A stretch of 64,000 nucleotides of DNA from Roseicella frigidaeris (GTDB lineage Bacteria; Pseudomonadota; Alphaproteobacteria; Acetobacterales; Acetobacteraceae). Below, one piece after another: positions 1-8,450 of this stretch; position 1 is the first letter of the stretch, and each line of letters starts with the position of its first letter. The stretch is from the NCBI RefSeq assembly GCF_003258945.1, contig NZ_QLIX01000008.1:1-64000 (forward strand), written 5' to 3'. The position numbers and the translations under genes were made by a program. The notes below the pieces were generated by a model. The model was not told the origin of the DNA. It ran no database searches and was given only the letters and a program-made list of their open reading frames with translations.

Positions 1-92
1 CCCATTCCTCCTCGCTCGTGTCGGTCGGATAGCAATATCGCCGCAGCTCAGTACACATCCCATATATTTGGGATCAACTCGGTCCGTAACAC

Positions 93-203
93 GCTCTAGA
101 GCATGTCCTGCGAACGTCCGTTCACCGGCAGTGCTCTAGGTATTTGTTTTTGCGAGCATCTTCACCTGTCCGGATGAGGTCATCCGGACAGGATCTGCTC
201 TAG
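93..203 (+). repeat. Dispersed repeat family 1, copy A
   Basis: Modular intergenic repeat. It starts with an imperfect hairpin (about 98-138, AGCATGTCC paired with GGCAGTGCT), then a T-rich linker (141-150, tatttgtttt) and a conserved gagcatcttcacc box. Next comes a perfect 13-bp inverted repeat (165-177 with 180-192, loop GG), and it ends in tctgctctag. The terminal CTA read on the minus strand is the TAG stop of the chemoreceptor gene. Related copies lie near 24.1, 29.6, 43.3, 45.7 and 48.8 kb. On the plus strand hairpin 1 plus the T-run resembles an intrinsic terminator. Confidence 0.85.
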
Positions 204-2518
204 TGCCGCGGCAGCGTCAGCACGCCGCGGGTGCCGGGCGGCACGGCCTGGGCGCCGGTGACCAGGGCGCCATGCGCCGACAGATTGAGCAGCTTCGCCT
301 CCGTCTGCACCGTGCCGGCCTCGATCAGGCAGGGCTCCCGCACCGGGAAGCGCGGCTCGAGCCGCCGGTCGGCCTCGTCCATGGAGCTGCGCACCACGTC
401 GTTCAGCGAGGCGCGGAGGGCGTGCAACCCACGGTCCACCTCGTCCGTGCCGTCGCGCAGCTCGGCGGCGCGGGCCCCCGCCGCCAGGGCGTCGCGCGCC
501 ACCGCATCGATGCGGCCGGCCATCTCCCGCACCTCCTCGCCATTGGCGGCGACGTTGCGGGCGATCTCCTGGGTCGCCACGCCCTGCTGCTCGACCGCGG
601 CAGCGATCACCCCGGCGCTTTCGGAGATGCGACCGATGGCGCGGCCCATGCCGGCGACCGCATGCACCGCCGCATCCGTCGCCGTGGCGATGCCGTTCAA
701 CTGGCGCGAGATGTCCTCGGTCGCGCGCGCAGTCTGCGCCGCGAGCTGCTTCACCTCCCCGGCGACGACCGCGAAGCCCTTGCCGGCATCGCCGGCCCGG
801 GCCGCCTCGATGGTGGCGTTGAGGGCGAGAAGGTTGGTCCTGGCCGCGACATCGCCGATCAGGCGCACCACCTCGTTCACCCGTCCCGCCGCCTCGGCGA
901 GGGAGAGGATGGTCGTCTCCGCGGCACGGCCGCCCCTGACCGCCTCCTCGACCACCTCCCGCGCATGCGCCGTCTGGGTCGTGATCTCGCGGATGGAGGC
1001 GGCGAGCTCCTCGGTCGCGGCGGCGACCGCCTGGGTGTTCTCCAGCGCCCGCCCGGAGGCCCGGGCCGAGGCCTCGGCATGCTCGCCGAGCCGGCCCGCC
1101 GCCTCGGCCACCTCGGCAGCCTGGGCTGCCATCCGGCCGGACCGGCCGGCGACCGCATCGACCGCGGCCTGCGCCTCGGCCTCCACCTTGCCGGCCATCT
1201 CCCGCATGGCGCCGCAGCGCGCCTCGGCGGCCCGGCGGTCGAGCTCGCCATGCTCCTGCTCGGCATAGGAGAGGCGGGCGCGGAGGGCCCGCAGGAGGCT
1301 CGTCACCCGCCGGAATTCGCTGGCCGCGGGGCTGGCGATGCGCCCCCGCAACTCGCCGCGGCTGAGCCGCTGCAGCGTCGCCTCGACGGCGCCGAGATGC
1401 CGCCGCAGGCTGCGGAGGCCGAGCAGGCCGATGGCCGCGAGCAGCGCCAGCCCGGCGAGGCCGACCATCGGCACCAGCCAGAGCCGCCAGGCCAGCTCCG
1501 CCCGCGCGGCGGCCTGCGCCGCGGCGACGCCATCGGCCTGCAGGGCGCCGAGCCGGAGGCCGAGGGCGGAGACGGACTCGGCGAGCGGCGCCACCCGCGC
1601 CTGCAGATGCGCCCGCAGGCCCGGCCCGTCCTGCCGCTCGGCCAGGGCGAGGGCCGGCTCGATGCCCTCCGCCACCAGGCGCCGCCGCGCCGCGTCCAGC
1701 TCCCCGGCCAGCGCCGCTTCCTCGCCGCCCCGGAGAGGCGCGGCGATCTCCGGCCAGGCCGCGTCGATCTGCGCGAGCTGGTGCCGCACCGCCGCGATCC
1801 GCGGCGCGACGCCCGTCTGGCCGAGCAGCTCCCCGGGCATCAGCGAGACCTGCAGCACGGCCTCGCGGCTCAGCTCGCGCAGCTCGGCCAGGCGCGCCGC
1901 CGGCTGGATCCGCTCCTCCTGCACCTGGCGCAGCCGGGCTTCCATCGCGGTCATGCCGGACAGGCCGAGCCAGCCGACCAGGCCGAGGCTCAGCGCCGCG
2001 ACGGCGCCGGCGGCGCCGAGCCGGCCGGTGATGCTCCGCGCCAGCCCGGCGAGGCGATGCCGCCAGCCGGTGGGCACCAGCTCGCCATCCCGCAGGCGGA
2101 GGCGCCGGCTGCCCTGGCGCAGCGCCGCATAGGCGGCCTCCGCCGCGGCGATCTCGGCCCGGTCGGGGCGGGTGCGGATGGAGATGTAGCCGGTGGTCTG
2201 GCCGGACTCGACGAGCGGGGTGACATTGGCCCGCACCCAGTAGAAGTCGCCGCCCTTGGTGCGGTTCTTCACCAGCCCCTCCCAGGGCCGGCCGGCCTTC
2301 AGCGTCGCCCAGAGATCGTGGAAGGCCGCCTGCGGCATGTGCGGATGCCGCACCAGGTTGTGCGGCGCCCCCTCCAGCTCGGCGGCGGCGAAGCCGCTGA
2401 CCTCGACGAAGGCCGGGTTGGCGAACAGGATGCGGCCGCCGGCATCGGTGCCGGAGACGAGGACCTCGGTCTCCGGCACCAGGATCTCGCGGTCGGTGAT
2501 CGGCTCGTTCAGCCGCAT
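200..2518 (-). CDS. Methyl-accepting chemotaxis protein with Aer-type PAS and truncated PilZ domain
   Basis: A 772-residue chemoreceptor. Domains in order: an N-terminal Aer-type PAS domain (about 10-125; [12 protein letters not shown] and [11 protein letters not shown] motifs), a first membrane segment near 165-190, a periplasmic helical region, a second membrane segment near 345-370, HAMP, and an MCP signalling domain with the conserved hairpin tip ([29 protein letters not shown]). The last about 55 residues begin like PilZ ([26 protein letters not shown]), the c-di-GMP-binding fold. They stop after [11 protein letters not shown], roughly half the usual PilZ length, at a TAG inside repeat A. 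PAS suggests redox or oxygen sensing; c-di-GMP binding by the remnant is doubtful. No che genes are nearby, so it feeds a pathway encoded elsewhere. ATG start at 2518. Confidence 0.93.
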   Translation of the reverse strand: MRLNEPITDREILVPETEVLVSGTDAGGRILFANPAFVEVSGFAAAELEGAPHNLVRHPHMPQAAFHDLWATLKAGRPWEGLVKNRTKGGDFYWVRANVTPLVESGQTTGYISIRTRPDRAEIAAAEAAYAALRQGSRRLRLRDGELVPTGWRHRLAGLARSITGRLGAAGAVAALSLGLVGWLGLSGMTAMEARLRQVQEERIQPAARLAELRELSREAVLQVSLMPGELLGQTGVAPRIAAVRHQLAQIDAAWPEIAAPLRGGEEAALAGELDAARRRLVAEGIEPALALAERQDGPGLRAHLQARVAPLAESVSALGLRLGALQADGVAAAQAAARAELAWRLWLVPMVGLAGLALLAAIGLLGLRSLRRHLGAVEATLQRLSRGELRGRIASPAASEFRRVTSLLRALRARLSYAEQEHGELDRRAAEARCGAMREMAGKVEAEAQAAVDAVAGRSGRMAAQAAEVAEAAGRLGEHAEASARASGRALENTQAVAAATEELAASIREITTQTAHAREVVEEAVRGGRAAETTILSLAEAAGRVNEVVRLIGDVAARTNLLALNATIEAARAGDAGKGFAVVAGEVKQLAAQTARATEDISRQLNGIATATDAAVHAVAGMGRAIGRISESAGVIAAAVEQQGVATQEIARNVAANGEEVREMAGRIDAVARDALAAGARAAELRDGTDEVDRGLHALRASLNDVVRSSMDEADRRLEPRFPVREPCLIEAGTVQTEAKLLNLSAHGALVTGAQAVPPGTRGVLTLPRH

Positions 2519-2599
2519 GGGTGCCCTCGGGATGCGTGCGTCCCGGGAGCGTTACAGGCGGAAGGCTAATTTCCCTTCAACGCCCCCCTGCGGGGCCCG

Positions 2600-4174
2600 T
2601 CAGCCCGCCGCGACGGCGGCGCTCCAGGGGCTGGCGGCGTCGCTGATGCCGACCACCCCCTTGGGGCCGCGGCGGATCAGGTTGGGGCAGGCGAAGTTGA
2701 TCGGCATCACGCCATGCTCGACCAGCTCCACCGGCCCGGCGCCCCGGAGCGCGGCCAGCACCGGCTCGGGCAGCCGGCGATCGGCGCTGATCCCCTCCGG
2801 CCCGGAGACGTCGATGCGCGGATGATGCGCCGCCGCCTCCGGATCCATGCTGAAATCGGCGACGAAGGCGAGGAGCTGGAAGACCGCGGCCATGATGCGC
2901 CGCCCGCCCGAGGCGCCGACCGCGATCTCCGGCGCCCCGCCGCTCGCGGCGATGACCGGGCACATGTTGTTCAGGGGCCGCTTGCCCGGGCCGATGGCGT
3001 TCGGCGTGCCGGGGATCGGGTCGAACCACATGACGCCGTTGTTCATCATGATGCCGGTGCCGGGCAGCATGACGCGCGAGCCCATGGAGGAGAGCAGCGT
3101 CGTCGTCATCGCGATGGTCAGCCCGTCCTTGTCGCAGACGGTGAGGTGCGTGGTGCAGCTGTCGGCACCCTGGGGTTCGGCATCGCCGAGGCCGGCGAGG
3201 CGCTCGGCATAGGCCTCCTGCATCGCCCGGCCGAGCCCGGCATACCAGGCGGGGGAGGGCTCGCTGCCCGACCAGTCGGCATCGGCCATGCGCTCCAGCA
3301 CCCGGCGGAGCGTCGGCGCCGCGGTCAGGCCATTGACCAGCATCAGCTCCCGCCCCCGCCAGGGGACGGCGATGGAGGGCAGGGTGCGGGCCCGGCACTG
3401 CGCCAGGTCGGCCGCGGAGAGCACGCCGCCCATCGCCTGCACATCGGCGATGATCTGCGCCGCGATCTCGCCCTCGTAGAAGTCGCGCAGCCCGGCCTGC
3501 TGCAGCCGCTCCAGCGTCGCCGGCAGGTTGCCGAGCACGAAGCTGCCCGGCGTGCCCTGATAGGGCGGCACCGGCGGCAGGCCGTTCGGCAGGTAGACCC
3601 GGGCGCTCTCCGGATAGAGCCGCAGCACGCTGGCCGAGGAGGCGACCTTCAGCGTGGTGTACCAGTCCTGCGGCAGGCCACGGCGGGCCAGCGCCAGGGC
3701 CGGCGCCAGCACCTCGCGCATCGGCAGCCGGCCGTAGCGCTCGTGCAGCAGGGCATAGCCGGCGACCGCCGAGGGGATGACGAAGGAGAGCGGGCCGTGG
3801 ACGTTCCGGTCCCCCACCACCTCGGGCCAGGGGAAGAGGTCGCGCTTCATCCCGCCGGTCAGCGGGAAGGCGCTGGGGTCGAGGCCGGCGGGCGAGACCG
3901 GGCCGAAATCCAGCGTCTCGGCGCGGGCCATGCCGGGCTGCATCACCTGCGCGAAGCCGATGCCGCCGAGGCCGGAATTCCACGGCTCGACCGCGGCGAG
4001 GGCGAAGGCGGTGGCGACCGCGGCATCGGCCGCGGTGCCGCCGGCCGCGAGCATGGCGGCGCCGGCCTCGGCGGCCGACCCGACCTGGGAGACCACCATG
4101 CCCCCGGCGCCGCGCGCGGCGGGCTTGCGGAGCACCCAGTTCTGGGTGAGGTGCGGGGCAGGGGTATCCGGCAT
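2600..4174 (-). CDS. Gamma-glutamyltransferase family protein (cytosolic type)
   Basis: Ntn-hydrolase of the gamma-glutamyltranspeptidase family, 524 residues, which hydrolyses or transfers gamma-glutamyl groups. It shows the glycine-rich N-terminal segment (GSAAEAGAAMLAAGGTAADAA), the NSGLGGIGF motif, and the autoprocessing/nucleophile site CTTHLTVCDKDG, where the first Thr of TTH is the expected catalytic residue. GSRVMLPGTGIMMNNGV follows, matching the usual end of the small-subunit core. There is no signal peptide, unlike periplasmic Ggt, so it is probably a cytosolic catabolic enzyme. It lies 78 bp downstream of a GntR/FCD regulator on the same strand, followed by the chemoreceptor. The true substrate may be a gamma-glutamyl compound other than glutathione. 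Confidence 0.9.
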   Translation of the reverse strand: MPDTPAPHLTQNWVLRKPAARGAGGMVVSQVGSAAEAGAAMLAAGGTAADAAVATAFALAAVEPWNSGLGGIGFAQVMQPGMARAETLDFGPVSPAGLDPSAFPLTGGMKRDLFPWPEVVGDRNVHGPLSFVIPSAVAGYALLHERYGRLPMREVLAPALALARRGLPQDWYTTLKVASSASVLRLYPESARVYLPNGLPPVPPYQGTPGSFVLGNLPATLERLQQAGLRDFYEGEIAAQIIADVQAMGGVLSAADLAQCRARTLPSIAVPWRGRELMLVNGLTAAPTLRRVLERMADADWSGSEPSPAWYAGLGRAMQEAYAERLAGLGDAEPQGADSCTTHLTVCDKDGLTIAMTTTLLSSMGSRVMLPGTGIMMNNGVMWFDPIPGTPNAIGPGKRPLNNMCPVIAASGGAPEIAVGASGGRRIMAAVFQLLAFVADFSMDPEAAAHHPRIDVSGPEGISADRRLPEPVLAALRGAGPVELVEHGVMPINFACPNLIRRGPKGVVGISDAASPWSAAVAAG

Positions 4175-4252
4175 GGTGCGGCTCCGGCGGGAGAGGTCGG
4201 CGCATGCTCCCGCCAGCCGCCCTCGCCGGCAAGCCCATGCGGCCGGGGGCCG

Positions 4253-5014
4253 CTACATCGCCGGGGCCCGGCGCCGCTCGGCGACCAGCGTCTCGAAGTC
4301 GAGCCGCGCATAGCGCCCGATATGCTCGACCAGGGTGGCGATGGCGCCGGCCTCGTCGCCGGCATCCAGCGCCTCGAGCAGCGCCTCGTGCTCCTCGTTC
4401 TGCGGCAGGCCGCCCTGCAGGCGCAGCGCCAGGCCCCAGACCACGGCGAGCTGCCGGGCCAGCCCCTGCCACAGCGCGAGCAGCGAGGGATTGCCGGAGA
4501 CGCGGCAGAGCTCGGCATGGAACTCCACCTCCGCCAGCACCGGCAGGGCCGGATCGCTGGCCTCCAGCGCATAGGCGAAGGCGGCCGCCGCCACCCGCAG
4601 CCGGTCGAAGCGCTCGCGGCCGCCGGGCTGGGCCAGGGCCTCGCGCACCGCAAGCGTCTCCAGCGACAGGCGGACCCGCATCAGGGCGGCGACGCCCCGG
4701 TTGCTGATCCGCATCAGCCGCATGCCCTTGTAGGGCGTGCTGACGACGATACCCTGGCTCTCGAGCAGCCGCAGGGCCTCCCGGACCGGGACCCGGCTGA
4801 TGCCGAGGTCGCGGGCGATCTCCGCCTCGACCAGGCGGTCATCCGGCAGGAAGATGCCCCGCGCGGCGCCGGCGACGATCGCCTCCGCCGCCTGTTCGAC
4901 CATGGTCCGCGGCTGGACCGGCAGGAGCCGCCTGAGCTCGACGCCGGAGCCGGCTCTCATAAAACCCACCGGCGCGCCGGCCCGCGCGCGGAGGTCTCGA
5001 ACTGTCACTGACAT
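4253..5014 (-). CDS. GntR family transcriptional regulator (FCD subfamily)
   Basis: About 253 residues. The N-terminal winged helix carries DDRLVEAEIARDLGISRVPVREALRLLESQGIV split over the helix-turn-helix, the hallmark of GntR proteins. The C-terminal all-helical FCD effector domain includes the expected acidic and His metal-ligand region (VLAEVEFHAELCRVSGNPSL). I placed the start at the ATG at 5014, preceded by GGGAG; an ATG at 4960 is an alternative, and the open frame upstream to 5245 lacks GC-biased coding character. FCD regulators usually bind carboxylates or amino acids and repress adjacent catabolic operons. The downstream gamma-glutamyltransferase is the obvious target. A GTAT-TCG-ATAC inverted repeat lies upstream at 5223-5233. 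Confidence 0.9.
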   Translation of the reverse strand: MSVTVRDLRARAGAPVGFMRAGSGVELRRLLPVQPRTMVEQAAEAIVAGAARGIFLPDDRLVEAEIARDLGISRVPVREALRLLESQGIVVSTPYKGMRLMRISNRGVAALMRVRLSLETLAVREALAQPGGRERFDRLRVAAAAFAYALEASDPALPVLAEVEFHAELCRVSGNPSLLALWQGLARQLAVVWGLALRLQGGLPQNEEHEALLEALDAGDEAGAIATLVEHIGRYARLDFETLVAERRRAPAM

Positions 5015-5220
5015 GGCTCCCGATCCGCTCGCGAACACGAGAAGTTTAAATTCAACTTCCTGGTTTTGGAAGCGAAGCCGCAGTTGCCCTGCAAGGGAGC
5101 ACAACGACCACCCGCGTTTCCGGGCAGGGCAGACACAACCATAGGTAGATAAATCAAACAAGAACAATCGCAACAAGATCTTTCCGACCCCGGAAATCAG
5201 GCCTTCGCATGCAATATGTC

Positions 5221-5236
5221 TCGTATTCGATACAAA
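5221..5236. promoter_or_regulatory. Candidate operator upstream of the GntR gene
   Basis: In the AT-richer 294-bp gap (5015-5308) between the GntR gene and the next Bug receptor lies GTAT-TCG-ATAC (5223-5233). On the minus strand it reads TTGTATCGAATACGAG. GntR/FCD operators are commonly short inverted repeats with GTAT or TGTAT arms, so this is a plausible autoregulatory site. The gap also holds A/T-rich tracts near 5145-5190 that could hold the promoter. I saw no gene in it. Confidence 0.35.
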
Positions 5237-5308
5237 CCGGGCCATGCCGCCCGGCTCGGCCGACCGCGATAAAATTGCAACGGTTGCGTGACAAACTCCG
5301 GCAGTGCC

Positions 5309-6301
5309 CTATTCACGCCAGGGACGCCGACTCCAGAGATGGCGCAGCCGCCCTTCCATCTCGGCGATCATCGCCGCATAGGCATCGCCGACCAGGATCC
5401 GGAGCGGCATCCCCGCCCGTTCGGCCTCCCGCAGGAAGGCCGGCTCGGCGAGCGCCGCGGCGAAGGCCGCCTCCAGCCGCGCCCGCATCGGCGCCGGCAG
5501 TCCCGGCGTGCCGACGAAGCCGCGACTCGCGCCGGCGACCAGGTCGAAGCCCTGCTCGCGGAAGGTCGGCACCTGCGGCAGGGGGGCGAACCGGGCCGGG
5601 GCGGCGAGGCCGAGGGCGCGGATCCGCCCCTCCTGCTGCAGCGGCAGATGCTCGCTGATATTGCCCACCAGCAGGTCGAGATGCCCGCCGAGCAGCGCCT
5701 GGATCGCCGGCGCGCTGCCGGTGAAGGGGACATGCACCATGGGCGGCGTGCCGGCCCAGTCCTCGAAGGCCAGCATGGCGATGTGGTCGTCCCCGCCGAC
5801 CCCGGTGCTGCCATAGGTGAGCGCCCCCGGCCGCGCCCGCGCCGTGGCGACCAGCGCGCCGAGGTCGCGCAGCGGCGAGCCGGCCAGCACGAAGACGGTG
5901 TTGGGGTCCTCGACGACATTGGCGAGCCAGGCGAAGTCGGCGCTGCGGTAGCGGACCTGCCGCTCGATCGGCAGGGCAGGCAGCGCCGGGGCGGTGATGC
6001 AGCCGAGGGTGTAGCCATCCGGCGCGGCGTTGAAGACCGCCTCGTTGCCGAGCTGGGTGCCGGCGCCGGGGCGGTTGATCACCACGAAGCGCGCCCCCTC
6101 CCCGAGATGCGCGCAGACATGCGGCATCAGCAGCCGGGCCAGCGCATCCAGCGCGCCGCCGGGCGGCACCGGCACCACCACCTCGATCGGCCGTTCCCCC
6201 GGCCAGCCAGGGGCGGTGGCCTGGGCGCGGCCGATCCGCGGCGCGAGCCCCGGTGCCGCGAGCGCGGCGAGGCAGGCGACGGTGTGGCGTCGGCGGATCA
6301 T
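5309..6301 (-). CDS. Bug/TctC-family tripartite tricarboxylate transporter receptor
   Basis: A 330-residue periplasmic solute receptor. A basic Tat-like leader (MIRRRHTVACLAALAAPG) is followed by the Bug-family signature core: RPIEVVVPVPPGGALDALAR, NRPGAGTQLGNEAVFNAAPD and DGYTLG. ATG start at 6301; TAG stop at 5309. Bug receptors bind small carboxylates or other anions and normally serve a TctAB membrane pair. No tctAB lies beside it; the only tctBA pair in the window is about 43 kb away. It sits 134 bp downstream of a second, clearly paralogous receptor on the same strand, so the two may be co-transcribed. Ligand unknown. Confidence 0.93.
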   Translation of the reverse strand: MIRRRHTVACLAALAAPGLAPRIGRAQATAPGWPGERPIEVVVPVPPGGALDALARLLMPHVCAHLGEGARFVVINRPGAGTQLGNEAVFNAAPDGYTLGCITAPALPALPIERQVRYRSADFAWLANVVEDPNTVFVLAGSPLRDLGALVATARARPGALTYGSTGVGGDDHIAMLAFEDWAGTPPMVHVPFTGSAPAIQALLGGHLDLLVGNISEHLPLQQEGRIRALGLAAPARFAPLPQVPTFREQGFDLVAGASRGFVGTPGLPAPMRARLEAAFAAALAEPAFLREAERAGMPLRILVGDAYAAMIAEMEGRLRHLWSRRPWRE

Positions 6302-6435
6302 GGCGGTCCTCCCCGGACGGTTTTGCCCGAGCCTCGCCGCCCGGCCCGGCGGGCGCAAGCGGTGGGCGCAAGCGGCGGGCGCAAGCGGCCGGCGCGGCGC
6401 CACCCGCCCGGGCGCGTCCGCGCGACGGGCCCGGC

Positions 6436-7410
6436 CTATTCCTTCCAGGGGCGGCGCGCCCAGAGCCGCCGCAGCGTGGCGAGGTCGGCCGCCATCATCG
6501 CCGCATAGGCCTCGCCGACCAGCGGGCGGAGCGGCAGGTTCATCCGCTCCGCCTCGGCGAGGAAGGCGGGATCGGCCAGGGCGGCGCCGAAGGCGGCGCG
6601 CAGCGCCGCGGCGATCTCGGCCGGCAGGCCGGGCGGGCCGGCGATGCCGCGGGCGCTGCCGCCCAGGATGTCGAAGCCCTGCTCGCGGAAGGTCGGCACC
6701 GCCGCGGCGGCGGACCAGCGCTGCGGCCCGGCCTGGCCGAGGCAGCGCAGCCGCCCTTCCCGCAGCAGCGGCAGGCCCTCGCCCATGTTGAAGCTGCCGA
6801 TCGGCAGGCGGCCGCCGAGCAGGTCGCGCAGCGTCGGCGCGGTGCCGTTGTAGGGAACATGCACCAGCCGGGTGCCGGTCGCCTCCTCGAAGGAGAGCTG
6901 CAGGATGTGGTCGTCCGACCCGACGCCCGCGGTGCCGACGCCGTAGCTCTCCGGCCGCGCCCGCGCCGCCGCGGCGAGGTCGGCGAGGCCCTGCCAGGGG
7001 CTGTCGGGGTGCACCCAGAAGGCGGCCGGGTCGTCGACGACATTGGCGATGTATGTGAAGGCCTCCGGCCGGTAGCGCGGCGTCCGCTCGATGCTGATGG
7101 CGTTCATCGCGGTGTTGGTGGCGCCGCCGAGGGTGTAGCCATCCGGCGCGGCGTTGAAATTCGCCTCGAAGCCGAGCTGCCCGCCGGCGCCGGGCCGGTT
7201 GGTCACCACGAAGCGCGCCCCGGGCAGGTGCGGCGCCACCGCCTGCAGCACGCCGCGCACCATGGTGTCGACGCCGCCGCCGGCGGGGAAGGGAACGAAG
7301 ACCTCGATCGCGCGGGCGGTCGGCCAGGCGGCGCCGGGGCCGGTCTGGGCGAGGGCGGGCGCCGCGAGGAGCCCGAGCGGTGCGGCGAGCAGCCGGCGGC
7401 GTGCCATCAT
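6436..7410 (-). CDS. Bug/TctC-family tripartite tricarboxylate transporter receptor
   Basis: A 324-residue receptor with leader MMARRRLLAAPLGLLAAPAL and probable cleavage after ALA. Family motifs are FVPFPAGGGVDTMVRG, NRPGAGGQLGFEANFNAAPD, DGYTLGG and HVPYNGTAPTLRDLLGG. It resembles the adjacent downstream receptor closely, including the C-terminal pattern GDAYAAMI versus GEAYAAMM and the endings SRRPWRE versus ARRPWKE, which indicates a local duplication. Start is the first of two adjacent ATGs, at 7410. It is divergent from the thioesterase gene at 7559 across about 150 bp. No transport-channel genes are adjacent. Confidence 0.93.
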   Translation of the reverse strand: MMARRRLLAAPLGLLAAPALAQTGPGAAWPTARAIEVFVPFPAGGGVDTMVRGVLQAVAPHLPGARFVVTNRPGAGGQLGFEANFNAAPDGYTLGGATNTAMNAISIERTPRYRPEAFTYIANVVDDPAAFWVHPDSPWQGLADLAAAARARPESYGVGTAGVGSDDHILQLSFEEATGTRLVHVPYNGTAPTLRDLLGGRLPIGSFNMGEGLPLLREGRLRCLGQAGPQRWSAAAAVPTFREQGFDILGGSARGIAGPPGLPAEIAAALRAAFGAALADPAFLAEAERMNLPLRPLVGEAYAAMMAADLATLRRLWARRPWKE

Positions 7411-7558
7411 GGATGCGGGTCCTCCCTGGCCCGGTCCGGGTCGTCCGCCGTCGTGTCGCGGCAGCTCCCTCGGCCTCCTTCCCGGGGCATCCCCGCCCTG
7501 GGCATCCCCCGCAGGCTGCGCTACCCCCTGCGGCAGAGGCAAGGGCAGGGGGCGGGCG

Positions 7559-8008
7559 ATGACGCCGGAGGAACGCGCGGCGTTCGGGGTCGAGGGCGAC
7601 TGGGCGGCCTGGCGCCGGCACCGCATCCGCTGGTCCGAATGCGACGCGCTCGGCCATGCCAACAACACCGCCTACCTGACCTTCTGCGAGGATCTGCGCG
7701 TCGGGCCGGGCTGGTCGGCGCTCGGCGGCCGCTTCGCCGCGGATGCGGTGAGCCCGGTGGTGGCGCAGATCGAGGCGCGCTACCTCCGCTCCCTGGTCTT
7801 CGAGGACGAGGCGCTGCTGACGCTCCGCTTCGCCGCGGTGAAGCGCACCAGCTTCGTGCATGAGTATGCGGTGTGGAAGGACGGGCTCTGCTTCTCCTGC
7901 CGCACCGTGCTGGTGGCGGTGCGCCAGGATACCGGCGAGCGAGTGCCGGTGCCGCCGGCGATCCGCGCCGCCATGCTGGCCGCCGGCGCGAAGGATGAGG
8001 CGGGGTAG
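7559..8008 (+). CDS. Acyl-CoA thioesterase, 4-hydroxybenzoyl-CoA thioesterase (4HBT) family
   Basis: A 149-residue hot-dog-fold protein. The active-site segment [18 protein letters not shown] matches the D-x-x-G-H-x-N-N-x-x-Y pattern of 4HBT/YbgC-type thioesterases, and the remaining beta strands ([30 protein letters not shown]) fit the fold. The start is the ATG at 7559, preceded by a G-rich stretch. It is followed 2 bp later by the DUF1232 gene, so the two are probably one transcript. The acyl-CoA substrate cannot be read from the sequence. Cytosolic; no signal peptide. Confidence 0.87.
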   Translation: MTPEERAAFGVEGDWAAWRRHRIRWSECDALGHANNTAYLTFCEDLRVGPGWSALGGRFAADAVSPVVAQIEARYLRSLVFEDEALLTLRFAAVKRTSFVHEYAVWKDGLCFSCRTVLVAVRQDTGERVPVPPAIRAAMLAAGAKDEAG

Positions 8009-8010
8009 CC

Positions 8011-8415
8011 ATGCTCGGGCGGCTGCGCCGCTGGGCCCGGGGCATCCGCCGCGACGCGCATGCGCTCTGGCTCGCCGCGCGCGACCCGCGCACCCCCTGG
8101 CCGGCGCGGCTGCTCGCCTTTCTGCTCGCCGCCTATGCGCTCTCGCCGATCGACCTGATCCCGGACGCCATCCCGGTGCTCGGCCTGCTGGACGAGGCGG
8201 TGCTGCTGCCCCTCGGCCTGCTGCTGGCGGCGCGGCTGATCCCGGCGCCGCTGCTCGCCGAGTTCCGCGCCCGGGCGGCGGCCGCGGCGGCGCGGCCGGT
8301 CAGCCGGGCCGGGGCGGCGCTGATCGTGGGGCTCTGGCTGCTGGCCGCGCTGCTGCTGCTCCGCTGGCTCCGGCCATGGCTGACGGGGGTAGGGAGGTTT
8401 GCGCCCTGCGCTTGA
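8011..8415 (+). CDS. DUF1232 (YkvA-like) membrane protein
   Basis: A 134-residue small membrane protein. The signature of the DUF1232/YkvA family is intact: [20 protein letters not shown] followed by [20 protein letters not shown]. Two or three hydrophobic segments are visible (about 29-43, 60-80, 108-125), the last ([17 protein letters not shown]) near the C-terminus. The family has no firm function. It starts 2 bp after the thioesterase stop, so translational coupling is likely. A perfect hairpin lies just past its stop, facing the convergent epimerase gene. Confidence 0.88.
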   Translation: MLGRLRRWARGIRRDAHALWLAARDPRTPWPARLLAFLLAAYALSPIDLIPDAIPVLGLLDEAVLLPLGLLLAARLIPAPLLAEFRARAAAAAARPVSRAGAALIVGLWLLAALLLLRWLRPWLTGVGRFAPCA

Positions 8416-8419
8416 GGGG

Positions 8420-8442
8420 GCAGGACGGTGAAACCGTCCTGC
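8420..8442. terminator. Hairpin between convergent genes
   Basis: A perfect 10-bp inverted repeat (8420-8429 with 8433-8442, loop GAA; arms GCAGGACGGT and ACCGTCCTGC) fills most of the 35 bp between the DUF1232 gene and the convergent dehydrogenase gene. There is no T-run on either strand. It may pause both polymerases as a bidirectional terminator, but its efficiency is uncertain. Confidence 0.55.
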
Positions 8443-8450
8443 GCTCGGTC

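Noticed and set aside
203-2569. A 788-codon open frame on the plus strand opposite the chemoreceptor gene
   Set aside because: It is a His/Arg/Gly-rich antisense frame kept open by high GC; the minus strand has complete, ordered PAS/HAMP/MCP motifs.
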